Source: Litorimonas sp964511495
Lineage (GTDB): Bacteria; Pseudomonadota; Alphaproteobacteria; Caulobacterales; Maricaulaceae
NCBI GenBank assembly: GCA_964511495.1
Contig: CAZEFT010000025.1
Coordinates: forward strand, 1-32,591
Reading direction: 5' to 3'
DNA: 32,591 nucleotides
Numbering within the stretch: the first letter of the stretch is position 1; every line of letters begins with the position of its first letter. Shown piece by piece: positions 7,561 to 16,696 of the stretch. The position numbers and the translations under genes are program-made. Below the pieces are notes generated by a model. It searched no databases. It was given only the letters and a program-made list of their open reading frames with translations, and had not been told where the DNA came from.

Positions 7561-8214
7561 ATGTTCAATTTCTCCAAAGCCCGTGATCATATGGTCGAAA
7601 GCCAGATCCGCACCAATGACGTCACAGAACCCGCAATTTTGAAAGCTTTCAGAACAACGTCGCGTGAACGGTTTGTCCCTAAGGCACAAATGGCCTTGGC
7701 TTATGGAGATGCTCACATCGAAATGGATGAGGGTCGTGTGATGATGCGCCCGAGAGATTTTGCCAAATTGGTCGACTCCGCCGATATCAGACCTTCGGAT
7801 GTGGTATTGGATATTGCGTGTGGGCGCGGTTACTCAACCGCGATCATGTCAAAATTGGCAGACACAGTCGTCGGATTGGAAACAAGCGAAACGGCGGTCG
7901 AGAAGGCAACGGCTCTACTGGTTGATGAAGACATCAGTAATGCGGCAGTGGTTCAAGGTGATTTGAAGGCCGGGGCTTCGGAACATGGTCCGTTCAATGT
8001 AATCTTTATCAATGGCTCGGTGAGTGAAGTTCCGAAAACATGGCTGTCTCAACTTGCTGACGGCGGACGTTTGGCCTGTATCATTCAGGACGGACCGGTC
8101 GGAAAAGCCACAATATTTACGAAATCCGGCAATGTCGTGGGAGAGCGCGTTGATTTTGATGCCAGCGTACCGCTTCTTCCGGGTTTTGCTATAGAACTGA
8201 GTTTTGTGTTTTAA
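7561..8214 (+). CDS. Protein-L-isoaspartate O-methyltransferase-like protein
   Basis: A 217-residue class I SAM-dependent methyltransferase of the PCMT type, which would methylate isoaspartyl residues for protein repair. The N-terminus MFNFSKARDHMVESQIRTNDV and the following RERFVP are typical of PCMT family members. The SAM-binding motif I is VVLDIACGRGYSTA at 81-94. The segment MMRPRDFAKLVD replaces the usual PCMT ISQP region, so this is the divergent alphaproteobacterial paralogue that sits upstream of tolC, and its substrate may differ. The stop is 72 bases before the tolC start; co-transcription is likely. Confidence 0.85.
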   Translation: MFNFSKARDHMVESQIRTNDVTEPAILKAFRTTSRERFVPKAQMALAYGDAHIEMDEGRVMMRPRDFAKLVDSADIRPSDVVLDIACGRGYSTAIMSKLADTVVGLETSETAVEKATALLVDEDISNAAVVQGDLKAGASEHGPFNVIFINGSVSEVPKTWLSQLADGGRLACIIQDGPVGKATIFTKSGNVVGERVDFDASVPLLPGFAIELSFVF

Positions 8215-8286
8215 ATTTGCTCAAAACACCGCAGCGCTTCGTAAAGAGGCTACAACTTATAAACGTGCGACTGAAGCCATTGTCTT

Positions 8287-9990
8287 ATGATTGCTTACAA
8301 ATTCAGATTATTAGCCACATCCTTCGTGGTCATAGCTATCGGATTAGTACCTGTGGCGGCGCAATCGGAAACTCTTTCAGAAGCTTTGATTGCTGTTTAT
8401 AATAAGAACCCCCAATTATTAGCGGCGCGCGCGCAATTGCGCGAAATTGACGAGACCTATATACAAGCGCGTGCACAGGGAAGATTTACGGTCAGTGCAT
8501 CCGGGCAATATAGCCGTACCGTTTTGGACGGTCCCAGCACAGGCGTGCCACAAAATGTTGGGCCGGTTCCGCCAACAGCGACAACAGCCGATACAAAATT
8601 TTTCTATGCGCCGTCTCAGGGGCAAGTTGAGGTTATACAGCCTCTTTATCAAGGTGGCCGTATAAAGGCGCTGAAAGAACAGGCCAAAGCCGGCATAGCG
8701 GCGCAGCGTGAAATTTTACGGGCGACAGAAAATCAGATTTTTCTGGCCGCGGCGAATGCTTATCTCAATGTGCAACTTTCCGAAGAAACAGCACGTATTC
8801 GTCGCAATAATGTTAGAGTCCTCAGCCGTCAGTTGAGTGCTGCGAATGAGCGTTTCGATGTCGGGCAGGGCACCCGAACCGACATTGCACAATCACAGGC
8901 ACGACTTGCTTCAGCGGAGGCGGGCTTAGCCCAAGCCGAGGCTGAGCTTCAAATTGCCAGAGCGGGGTATAAGCGTTTGGTCGGGCGTATGCCTACGGAT
9001 CTCCGAACTGCGCCAGATTTTGTCCTGCCGGCGACAGTGGATCGGGCATTGGCATTAGCGCGGGAAAATAATCCGCAACTCATCGCGTCTTATTTTAATG
9101 AGGAAGCCGGTAAGTCTGCGATTGATGTTGCCAAAGCGGCGGGCCGACCCACAATTTCTCTTAACGGCAGTGTCGCCGCACAGCGCGGCCAGCTTTTTGG
9201 TTTTGAGGAGGCGGAAACGGCCTCACTAACGGCCAATATTCGGATTCCCATTTTTTCAGGCGGTTTGAATAGTTCCCGCGTGAGGCAGGCTAAGCATGCC
9301 AAGACCCGTTTGGCGTTTGAGTCCCGTGACCGCGAAAGAGAAATTGATGAAGCCGTTATCCGCGCTTGGGCGCAAAAAGATGCTGCGGCTTCGGTTTTGT
9401 TGGCGGCACGAAAACAGGTTGAAGCGGCGGAGCTGGCCTTTGAGGGCGTAACCTTAGAGCAAGAGGTCGGAAATAGAACGCAATTGGACGTGCTAGATGC
9501 GGAGCAGGAAACCCTGAATGCTAAATTATCTCTGATTAATGCGAGGCGGAATCTCAATGCTGCGAAATATCAGCTATTAGCCACAATCGGTGTTTTTGAT
9601 GCCAGAGGGATCAATCTGCCGCTTGACCAAGCTTATGACCCAAATGCCAATTTTGAAGCCGTCCGTTACGATGGTTTGAGCCGATTGGTCGACACGACGA
9701 TTGCGGAGCCTGTGCAATCCGCCGCGCGCGGTCTTTCAAACGCAGTAAAAGACGAATTTGACGCTGTTGGTGATGTTTTGACAGAGCCTGCCGTGGAAGA
9801 AATAGTCACTCTTATACCCGATGCGACACGAAAGCTGTTCGAAGAGGGCAAAACTGCGATTGATAAGGCGGCGGGAGCCGAATCGGATTTCCATCCCTTG
9901 GTTAATCAAAAACAGTCTAAGATAGAAACTGAGCCTTATGATGATGCGGAGGCCAAGGCGAAAGCCATAGAAACCCACAGAATCGATTGA
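8287..9990 (+). CDS. tolC: TolC family outer-membrane efflux/type I secretion channel
   Basis: Outer-membrane component of tripartite efflux and type I secretion systems. The 567 residues begin with a Sec signal peptide (hydrophobic about 7-23, cleavage near AAQS). Two repeats of the outer membrane efflux fold follow, with long helical segments (TEENQIFLAAANAYLNVQ type and the second copy near 260-440) and the beta-strand loop FYAPSQGQVEVIQPLYQGG. After the usual end of the fold, near residue 450, comes an extra tail of about 115 residues that is helical and charged and lacks an obvious domain. PIMT-tolC-popZ-valS resembles the Caulobacter arrangement. No terminator is evident before popZ. 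Confidence 0.93.
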   Translation: MIAYKFRLLATSFVVIAIGLVPVAAQSETLSEALIAVYNKNPQLLAARAQLREIDETYIQARAQGRFTVSASGQYSRTVLDGPSTGVPQNVGPVPPTATTADTKFFYAPSQGQVEVIQPLYQGGRIKALKEQAKAGIAAQREILRATENQIFLAAANAYLNVQLSEETARIRRNNVRVLSRQLSAANERFDVGQGTRTDIAQSQARLASAEAGLAQAEAELQIARAGYKRLVGRMPTDLRTAPDFVLPATVDRALALARENNPQLIASYFNEEAGKSAIDVAKAAGRPTISLNGSVAAQRGQLFGFEEAETASLTANIRIPIFSGGLNSSRVRQAKHAKTRLAFESRDREREIDEAVIRAWAQKDAAASVLLAARKQVEAAELAFEGVTLEQEVGNRTQLDVLDAEQETLNAKLSLINARRNLNAAKYQLLATIGVFDARGINLPLDQAYDPNANFEAVRYDGLSRLVDTTIAEPVQSAARGLSNAVKDEFDAVGDVLTEPAVEEIVTLIPDATRKLFEEGKTAIDKAAGAESDFHPLVNQKQSKIETEPYDDAEAKAKAIETHRID

Positions 9991-10041
9991 TTTACCCCCT
10001 TTTAGAGCGGCTGCTCAACTAGACAAAATGCAAGCTGTGTC

Positions 10042-10056
10042 TTAACCCTTTGTTTA
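10042..10056 (+). promoter_or_regulatory. Possible CtrA-like site upstream of popZ
   Basis: TTAA (10042-10045), seven bases, then TTTA (10053-10056) is one mismatch from the Caulobacter CtrA consensus TTAA-N7-TTAA. It lies 72 bases before the popZ ATG. This is suggestive only, since short AT motifs occur often by chance. Confidence 0.25.
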
Positions 10057-10127
10057 GAAAGACCGTATCGGGGGTAACACGGCCTTATCTAATATTATGC
10101 CGAATGGCGTAGAATATCAGGGTCTTT

Positions 10128-12428
10128 ATGTCGGAACCGACTACAGAAGCAGAACAATCCGCGGAGCTTGCCCCAGAGATCGCCTCTGAAGGTGAAGATC
10201 CGAGCATGGAAGATATTCTGGCCTCTATCCGCAAAATCATCGCGGATGATGATCAGACTATGGAAATTTCTCCGCCCCAACCCCTTGCTGTGTCTTCAGG
10301 GCAAAGTGCGCCTGACTTGAGGGATACAGAAACGAGCGCCAAAAATATTGAGGCCGCAGAGGTAAATTCATCGGAAAGCGAGACCGAAGCGCTCATGCGC
10401 GATTTGAATACTCTTCCTATTGAAGAGGATGAAAACAGTGTCTTCAAATCCATGTTTAATGACGAAAAAACGGTTGCTTCCGACGACACGATATCATCGG
10501 CGATTAGTCACTCTGATGATGAAGGCGAGTTGATTGATTTGGACATCGAAGCTCTTTTAGGAAGTGCGGATGATCTGGCCGGAACTGAAGACTTGGATTT
10601 AAGCGCTGCATTGGCAGCAGATAACTCTGAGGACATGCCGGATGAGGCGGTTCTGGAAATGCCTGACATAGCGATGGAAGACGAAACGCCTGCTATTGAA
10701 ATCCCTGACTCAGTGTCGGGCAGTCAAGACGACTCATTAAATAATTTCTTGGAACCTACGACGTTCGATGACGCACAAGGTGAAACAGATCAAGAAGCAG
10801 ACAATCTCTTTGAAGAATTAGAAGGGCTCTTGGCAGAGGCCTCACCCGAAATTATTCAAGACGATACTCCCATATTGGAAGACCTTTTGGCGGATATGAC
10901 AGAATCCGAAGATACAACAAATGATGTTTTTGATGAGGCACAGTATCTTGTTGAAGCCAATGCGGATGAGATCGTCAAACCGGTTATCGAACCGGAGGCT
11001 AAGAAGCGCGGTTTTGCCGCTGGTTACGCTGCGGCAGGCTTTAGCGCAATTCGCCCTAAAGTGAAGGTCCGAAATGCGGAGGAACCAGTCCGTTCAGAAG
11101 TTGAGTTAAAAGATGCGCCTGCGCATCAGAACTTGACGGACGCAGATGATCAACTTGATCAAATGCTAAACGGCTTGGTGGAAGACCTTGAGTCCATTGA
11201 AAATTCCGATGCAGATATGTCTTCGTCAGATGAGGCTAATGCCCAAACTGAAACAGCGACTATTGAGACTGTTTTGGATGAGAGCGATCTGACGGTGGAT
11301 GAAGCCGATTTCTTGCAAACGTCGCTGAGTACGGATGAAGGGGATATGGACCTCGTTAAATCGCTCATGGCAGATTTGACAGACCCCGACGCGGAAGAGG
11401 AACTTCCAGAAGCCGTCGAGCAGACTGTTGGGGGTATGGAATCTGCTGACCTCTCCACTGAATCGAACGAAATTGAGTCAGAGAGCGTCGTCTCCGATGA
11501 TATTGAGGAAGAGACTTCGGAAGAGTCAGAGAATATATTGGATGATATTTTGGACATGTCCATTGAGGACGAATTGTCTGGTGAAGAGGCGCTTCCGGCT
11601 TTTGCTGAGGACGCAGAAGACGACAGCGACATTGAGAGCTTCCTTGAAATTCCGACGCCTGAAAGTAAATCATCATCGGTGGTAACGGCTGAACAAATTG
11701 TCGAAGACGAAGCCCTGAACGTCGCTGAAAATATGATTATTTCAGAAGACCTTAATGTTCCTGAACATGTTGAAGCAAGTTTAGAAACTTCTGAAGGCGG
11801 TTCTGAGGGTGAAGACAGTTTGGAAAATGGTGAGTTTAGCCTGTCCGATATTGCTGCAGAAGCTGAGCGCGAAGCTGAAAGAATGGAAGAGCGCGGCCAA
11901 ATTAAGGTCGACAGATCAGCTGTTTTGGACTTGGACGCCACATCTATAAGCCCTAATAAGGGTGAACCGGCAGGGAAGGACCCTGTCTTTGAACTGAATG
12001 TTGATAAGGCGGCGAGTTTTGGTCTAGTCGGTTTCGGTGCGGCGGCTCTGGGGGCTGGCGTAGTTGTGGCCCCTCGTCAAAACACTGAGACATATGAGGC
12101 TAATCAGCCCGTCCAAAGGGAACCCTTACAAAAAGATATTGAAAACACGATAACCATGGAAAAGGAGAGTGCCGATATGGCCGGTGCCACAGCACAAAAA
12201 GACGTCATTTTAGATGATGTAACAGAGTCCGCATCTGCGAATGCTTTTGCCTCTCTTAATCAATTGGTCGAAGAAAAAGCCATTACAGCGGAACGCGGAG
12301 ACCGTATCGGTGATTTGGTCATGGAAGCGCTACGCCCCATGCTGAAAGAATGGCTTGATGCCAATTTAAAAACCATCGTGGAACGCGCGGTGCAAAAAGA
12401 AGTGAAACGTATCGCATCCGGCAAATAA
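10128..12428 (+). CDS. popZ: PopZ-type polar organizing protein (DUF2497), greatly expanded
   Basis: PopZ self-assembles at the cell pole, anchors ParB-parS and recruits client proteins. The two conserved ends are clear: an N-terminal helix at about 26-41 (SMEDILASIRKIIADD), the client-binding part in the family, and the C-terminal oligomerisation helices at 703-766, including the hallmark LRPMLKEWLDANL. Between them lie about 660 residues of very acidic, low-complexity linker, against about 80 in Caulobacter PopZ (177 residues in all). The linker holds repeated short acidic-hydrophobic motifs (EDLLADM, LDDILDM, LVKSLMADL) and two Gly/Ala/aromatic-rich islands at 292-310 and 627-648, the latter hydrophobic enough to suggest membrane contact. 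AGGG precedes the ATG. The intact frame over 2.3 kb argues that the length is real. Confidence 0.92.
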   Translation: MSEPTTEAEQSAELAPEIASEGEDPSMEDILASIRKIIADDDQTMEISPPQPLAVSSGQSAPDLRDTETSAKNIEAAEVNSSESETEALMRDLNTLPIEEDENSVFKSMFNDEKTVASDDTISSAISHSDDEGELIDLDIEALLGSADDLAGTEDLDLSAALAADNSEDMPDEAVLEMPDIAMEDETPAIEIPDSVSGSQDDSLNNFLEPTTFDDAQGETDQEADNLFEELEGLLAEASPEIIQDDTPILEDLLADMTESEDTTNDVFDEAQYLVEANADEIVKPVIEPEAKKRGFAAGYAAAGFSAIRPKVKVRNAEEPVRSEVELKDAPAHQNLTDADDQLDQMLNGLVEDLESIENSDADMSSSDEANAQTETATIETVLDESDLTVDEADFLQTSLSTDEGDMDLVKSLMADLTDPDAEEELPEAVEQTVGGMESADLSTESNEIESESVVSDDIEEETSEESENILDDILDMSIEDELSGEEALPAFAEDAEDDSDIESFLEIPTPESKSSSVVTAEQIVEDEALNVAENMIISEDLNVPEHVEASLETSEGGSEGEDSLENGEFSLSDIAAEAEREAERMEERGQIKVDRSAVLDLDATSISPNKGEPAGKDPVFELNVDKAASFGLVGFGAAALGAGVVVAPRQNTETYEANQPVQREPLQKDIENTITMEKESADMAGATAQKDVILDDVTESASANAFASLNQLVEEKAITAERGDRIGDLVMEALRPMLKEWLDANLKTIVERAVQKEVKRIASGK

Positions 12429-12465
12429 TCATTTTCCGGTGCGGGAGCGCCGGGTCTGACACATC

Positions 12466-12505
12466 AAAACCCTGCGTTCTGTAAAGGCGCGGGGTTTTCT
12501 TTTGT
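12466..12505 (+). terminator. Rho-independent terminator after popZ
   Basis: AAAACCCTGCG (12466-12476) pairs with CGCGGGGTTTT (12488-12498), 11 pairs with one G-T wobble and an 11-base loop, followed by a T-rich run (TTTTCTTTTG). It separates popZ from valS. Confidence 0.75.
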
Positions 12506-12593
12506 CTCTGAATAGACAATCCTTTGAGAATAGGCGATACCGCGCCAAATTCTAATCGCAAGATGTCAATTTTTGACAGAGTACAGGTTCGAC

Positions 12594-15500
12594 ATGCTCG
12601 ACAATAAATTTGATCCAAAAGAGGCGGAAGCCCGGCTTTATAAAATGTGGGAAGAGAGCGGCGCGTTCAAGCCTCGCCCTGCCAAACCGACAGATACGAA
12701 AGACGATAATTTTTCGATCGTCATTCCGCCGCCTAACGTCACGGGTAGCCTCCATATGGGGCACGCAGTCAATAATACGATACAAGATATCCTCGTGCGC
12801 TATAATCGTATGAAGGGGAAAGCTGTTCTATGGCAACCGGGCATGGATCATGCCGGCATTGCGACGCAAATGGTGGTCGAACGTAAATTGGCCGCAGACG
12901 GCAAAGCCCGTAAGGATATGACGCGCGATTCGTTTCTCAACCATGTTTGGGATTGGAAAAACGAGTCCGGCGGTATCATTGAACAACAACTTCGTCGCTT
13001 GGGCAGTTCTTGTGATTGGTCGCGCTCGAAATTTACTTTGGGCGACCCGGAAGACTCTTCGGATAAAATGGCCGAGGCCATCACCAAAGCCTTTGTCGAG
13101 ATGTATGAGGCGGGGCTGATTTACCGCGATAAGCGATTGGTGAATTGGGACCCACATTTCCAAACCGCCATTTCGGATTTGGAAGTCGAGAATGTCGAAA
13201 AGGACGGCCATTTCTGGCATTTTAAATATCCGTTGGAAGGCGGCGAAACCTATACCTATGTCGAGAAGGACGAAGACGGGTCTGTCATTCTCGAAGAGGA
13301 ACGCGATTATATCTCAATCGCGACTACGCGCCCTGAGACTATGTTGGGTGATGGCGCTGTTGCGGTTCACCCCGATGATGAACGTTATGCGCCAATCGTC
13401 GGAAAAATGGTACGCTTGCCTCTGGCTGACCGTTTAATTCCGATCATTACGGATGAATATCCCGATATGGATTTCGGTTCCGGTGCGGTAAAAATTACGG
13501 GCGCGCATGACTTTAATGATTACGAGGTCGCGAAGCGGAATAATATTCCAATGTACTCTTTAATGGGTCCCAAAGGAGAGATGATCGAAAGCGAGATTAT
13601 GCCGACCAAATATGTGGGTATGGACCGCTTTAAGGCGCGCAAAGAGGTCGTCGCTGACATTGATGCCGAAGGCTTGCTTATCAAAGTCGAAGATAAGAAA
13701 ATTCAACAACCCATTGGAGATCGCTCGGGCGTTGTTATTGAGCCAATGTTGACGGATCAATGGTTTGTGGATGCAGAAAAATTGGCAAAAGATGCTGTCG
13801 CCAAAGTGAATGACGGCTCAACCCGTTTCGTCCCCGAAAACTGGAAAAAAACGTATGATCATTGGATGGAGAATATCCAGCCTTGGTGTATTTCACGACA
13901 GCTTTGGTGGGGGCATCGGATTCCGGCTTGGTATGATCAGTTTGGCGGTGTTTGGGTCGGCGAGACAATTCGCGAAGCTGTCAGTGGTAGATGGGATCAA
14001 ATTGTTCAGCATGTAACCAACCAAGTTGGGCAAGTATGCGAAATCTTTGTGATTGATGGCAATCATCCAAGGGTCAGCGAATTGGACCTAGATAAATCCT
14101 TCGAAGGCGATTGGGATAGTAGTATTGTGAATTCCCCTGCTCACATTGATACCTATACGCCCGCAGACTCTAAGGAATGGATAGATGGCTGTTTGTTACT
14201 CCGCCAAGACCCCGACGTTCTTGACACTTGGTTCTCCTCTGGGCTCTGGCCGTTCTCGACTCTCGGCTGGCCGGAGAAAACCGAAGAGCTAGAGCGCTTC
14301 TACCCCACCTCAACACTCGTCACCGGATTTGATATTATCTTTTTCTGGGTGGCTCGGATGATGATGCAAGGTCTGCATTTCATGGATGAGGTACCGTTCA
14401 AAGATGTCTATATCCACGCGCTTGTTCTGGATGAGCACGGCAAAAAGATGTCCAAATCCATCGGCAACACGCTTGACCCGCTTGACCTGATAGATGGGGT
14501 GAGCGCGGATGAACTCGTGGCCAAACGCACGCGTGGCTTAAAAAACCCGGAGAAAGCACCGCAAGTCGAAAAAGCGACTCGTAAAGCTTATCCTGATGGG
14601 TTCGAAGCTTTTGGCGCGGATGCTTTGCGCTTCACATTGGCCAGCCAAGCCGGGCAGGGGCGAAATATTCGCCTTTCTGTTGATCGTATTGCAGGCTATC
14701 GCAATTTCGGCACCAAGCTCTGGTCCGCCGCCAGTTTCGGCCAAATGAATAATTGCCGCTCAGTTGAAGGCTTTAATCCGGCCTCGGCGAGTTTGGCTTT
14801 GAATAAATGGATTATTTCTGAAACCGTCAAAACGGTCACAGATGTGTCTGAGTATATTGAAGCTTATCGTTTCAATGACGCGGCAGATGCGGCTTATAAA
14901 TTCACATGGGATACATTCTGCGCGTGGTATTTGGAAATGTCCAAGCCGCTTCTTTCCGGCGAAGACGGCGCGGATAAAGAGGAGACACAGGCGAGTTTTG
15001 CTTGGGTGCTCGACCAAATCTTAAAACTACTCCATCCCTTTATGCCGTTCATAACCGAAGAGTTATGGAGCAAAGTTTCTGATGGCCGAGAGACGCACCT
15101 CATTACCGCGCCATGGCCGGATTTATCGGAAGATTTGATTGATGAGACGGCTTCCAAAGATATTGCATGGCTTCAGACTTTGATTACGAATTTACGTTCT
15201 GTTCGTGCGGATATGAAAATTCCTCCGGCCAAGAAAGCGCCGCTTTTAATGTTGGCGAAGAGTTTAGATCCACGCCTTGCGGTTTATGCGGATGTATTGT
15301 CGCCTATGGGCCGTGTGGAGAGCGTCGATATAGCGGCAGAAGCGCCGAAGGGCGCATTACAAACCGTTGTTGAAGGGGTAACTTATGCGATTCCACTGGA
15401 CGGATTGATTGATGTTGAGGCCGAAAGAAAACGCCTCGGCAAAGAAATTGAAAAGGCCCAAATGGAAATCGATAAAATTGACAAAAAACTCGGCAATGAG

Positions 15501-15611
15501 GCTTTTGTCGCAAAAGCGCCTGAGAAGGTCGTTAATTTGCAAAAGGAAAGACGTGCTGATTATGCGGATGAAATCGCCAAATTAGAAGAAGCCTTGTCAG
15601 GCTTGGGCTAA
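12594..15611 (+). CDS. valS: Valyl-tRNA synthetase
   Basis: Class Ia synthetase that charges tRNA-Val. Motifs are PNVTGSLHMGHA (HIGH motif, HMGH at 54-57), the editing domain (TTRPETMLGDGAVAVHPDD), KMSKS at 618-622 and the tRNA-binding C-terminal coiled coil (DVEAERKRLGKEIEKAQ to the end). The ATG at 12594 (MLDNKFDPKEAEARLY) is preferred over an in-frame TTG at 12573 because family members begin with this pattern and AGG lies at a suitable distance. With 1005 residues it is longer than E. coli ValS (951). The excess includes a segment of about 60 extra residues around 459-534, between LWWGHRIPAWYD and RQDPDVLDTW. Confidence 0.96.
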   Translation: MLDNKFDPKEAEARLYKMWEESGAFKPRPAKPTDTKDDNFSIVIPPPNVTGSLHMGHAVNNTIQDILVRYNRMKGKAVLWQPGMDHAGIATQMVVERKLAADGKARKDMTRDSFLNHVWDWKNESGGIIEQQLRRLGSSCDWSRSKFTLGDPEDSSDKMAEAITKAFVEMYEAGLIYRDKRLVNWDPHFQTAISDLEVENVEKDGHFWHFKYPLEGGETYTYVEKDEDGSVILEEERDYISIATTRPETMLGDGAVAVHPDDERYAPIVGKMVRLPLADRLIPIITDEYPDMDFGSGAVKITGAHDFNDYEVAKRNNIPMYSLMGPKGEMIESEIMPTKYVGMDRFKARKEVVADIDAEGLLIKVEDKKIQQPIGDRSGVVIEPMLTDQWFVDAEKLAKDAVAKVNDGSTRFVPENWKKTYDHWMENIQPWCISRQLWWGHRIPAWYDQFGGVWVGETIREAVSGRWDQIVQHVTNQVGQVCEIFVIDGNHPRVSELDLDKSFEGDWDSSIVNSPAHIDTYTPADSKEWIDGCLLLRQDPDVLDTWFSSGLWPFSTLGWPEKTEELERFYPTSTLVTGFDIIFFWVARMMMQGLHFMDEVPFKDVYIHALVLDEHGKKMSKSIGNTLDPLDLIDGVSADELVAKRTRGLKNPEKAPQVEKATRKAYPDGFEAFGADALRFTLASQAGQGRNIRLSVDRIAGYRNFGTKLWSAASFGQMNNCRSVEGFNPASASLALNKWIISETVKTVTDVSEYIEAYRFNDAADAAYKFTWDTFCAWYLEMSKPLLSGEDGADKEETQASFAWVLDQILKLLHPFMPFITEELWSKVSDGRETHLITAPWPDLSEDLIDETASKDIAWLQTLITNLRSVRADMKIPPAKKAPLLMLAKSLDPRLAVYADVLSPMGRVESVDIAAEAPKGALQTVVEGVTYAIPLDGLIDVEAERKRLGKEIEKAQMEIDKIDKKLGNEAFVAKAPEKVVNLQKERRADYADEIAKLEEALSGLG

Positions 15612-15656
15612 TTTAAGGGGCTCGGCTAATGCGTCTCAACGCATATAAAGAAGGTT

Positions 15657-16604
15657 ATGACGACACCAGAATTTAAAATATCGCATCCCGTATTGAAGGA
15701 CTTCTCGGCTTACTATCAAGCCGAAGTTCATCCTTTTTTGGAGGAAAATGAAGCCGTTCGGTTGTCAGCGATTAAGAAGACAAAAATCGGTGTTGCCGTG
15801 CTGTGCGTTGTAACCATTCTGAGTGTTGTTACTTTAATGCAACTCTACAGCCCCGATGCTCGTTTCATTTTTTACCCTGCCGTAGTCTGTTTTGCCGCAT
15901 CAGGTGCTCTATATGGTTTTCTGACCTATAAGCTTAAAAAAGAGACAAAAGATAAAATTGTTGGCGCGATTTGCGGTTTTGTCGGTTGGTCTTTTCAGGC
16001 GGAGGTCGAACGCAAACCCGAATTGAGTGGTTGGCAGTCTATGGGCCTTATTCCGCGCAATAAGCTAATCAAACTGAACCAACGGATTTCCTTCGAAGAC
16101 CATATGAAGGGCCCTGTGGGTGACAGTCATTTCGAGGCAATGGAAATTCACATTGAAGAACGCCACGATAAGAGCTGGCGGACATTAATGCGCGGGCAAA
16201 TGATGTCTCTCACTTTCCCTCGAAAGTTTATGGGCACAACGGTCGTCCTAAGAGACCAGAAATTCTTTCAATCCAAAAAAATTGGCGATATGAAACGGGT
16301 GGGCTTGGTCGATCCTGTTTTCGAGCGCATTTTCGAAGCTTATGGCACCGATCAGGTTGAAGCGCGATATTTATTGACGCCCACATTTATGCAAAAGCTC
16401 GTTGATTTGGAACGTTCAGTTTCCGGAAATAATATCCGTTTTGGTTTTCACGAAGGACGGTTACTCATCGTTGTCGAAACGCCAAACCAGTTTGAGGTGG
16501 GTTCGATGCTGTCCCCATTGGCATCACCCGAACGGACGCAAAAAATACTGGATGAGATTGGCGCGATTTTCCATCTGGTTGATGGGGTTATGGAAAAGCC
16601 CTGA
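15657..16604 (+). CDS. DUF3137 family membrane protein, first of a tandem pair
   Basis: A 315-residue protein of the DUF3137 family, whose function is unknown. Two membrane helices lie at about 43-62 and 69-91, and the remainder is a cytoplasmic-type alpha/beta domain. The C-terminal half carries the sequence MKRVGLVDPVFERIFEAYGTDQVEARYLLTPTFM, which is shared with the next gene. A short hairpin (TGCGT...ACGCA) and GAAGG precede the ATG. It starts 45 bases after valS and is probably co-transcribed with it or with the paralogue. Confidence 0.8.
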   Translation: MTTPEFKISHPVLKDFSAYYQAEVHPFLEENEAVRLSAIKKTKIGVAVLCVVTILSVVTLMQLYSPDARFIFYPAVVCFAASGALYGFLTYKLKKETKDKIVGAICGFVGWSFQAEVERKPELSGWQSMGLIPRNKLIKLNQRISFEDHMKGPVGDSHFEAMEIHIEERHDKSWRTLMRGQMMSLTFPRKFMGTTVVLRDQKFFQSKKIGDMKRVGLVDPVFERIFEAYGTDQVEARYLLTPTFMQKLVDLERSVSGNNIRFGFHEGRLLIVVETPNQFEVGSMLSPLASPERTQKILDEIGAIFHLVDGVMEKP

Positions 16605-16634
16605 CATTCACCAACCTCATGAGACTGGTTCGTT

Positions 16635-16673
16635 CATTCTCTATACTCATTCTCTGCGCTCATTCTCTGTAAA
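16635..16673. repeat. Three tandem 13-bp units between the DUF3137 paralogues
   Basis: CATTCTCT recurs at 16635, 16648 and 16661, each followed by five variable bases, giving an exact 13-bp period. It lies 31-70 bases after the first stop and ends 23 bases before the second start. It could be a regulatory site array or slippage product. Confidence 0.55.
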
Positions 16674-16696
16674 TAGTTTTCTGCTACGAAAATCCT

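Noticed and set aside
11159..11941. 260-codon minus-strand frame, Ser-rich
   Set aside because: Antisense to the acidic popZ linker. Poly-Ser output is the expected mirror of Asp/Glu codons; no start signals were seen.
12573..12593. TTG start for valS seven codons upstream
   Set aside because: The ATG at 12594 matches the usual ValS N-terminus and is better spaced from AGG. The longer form cannot be fully excluded.
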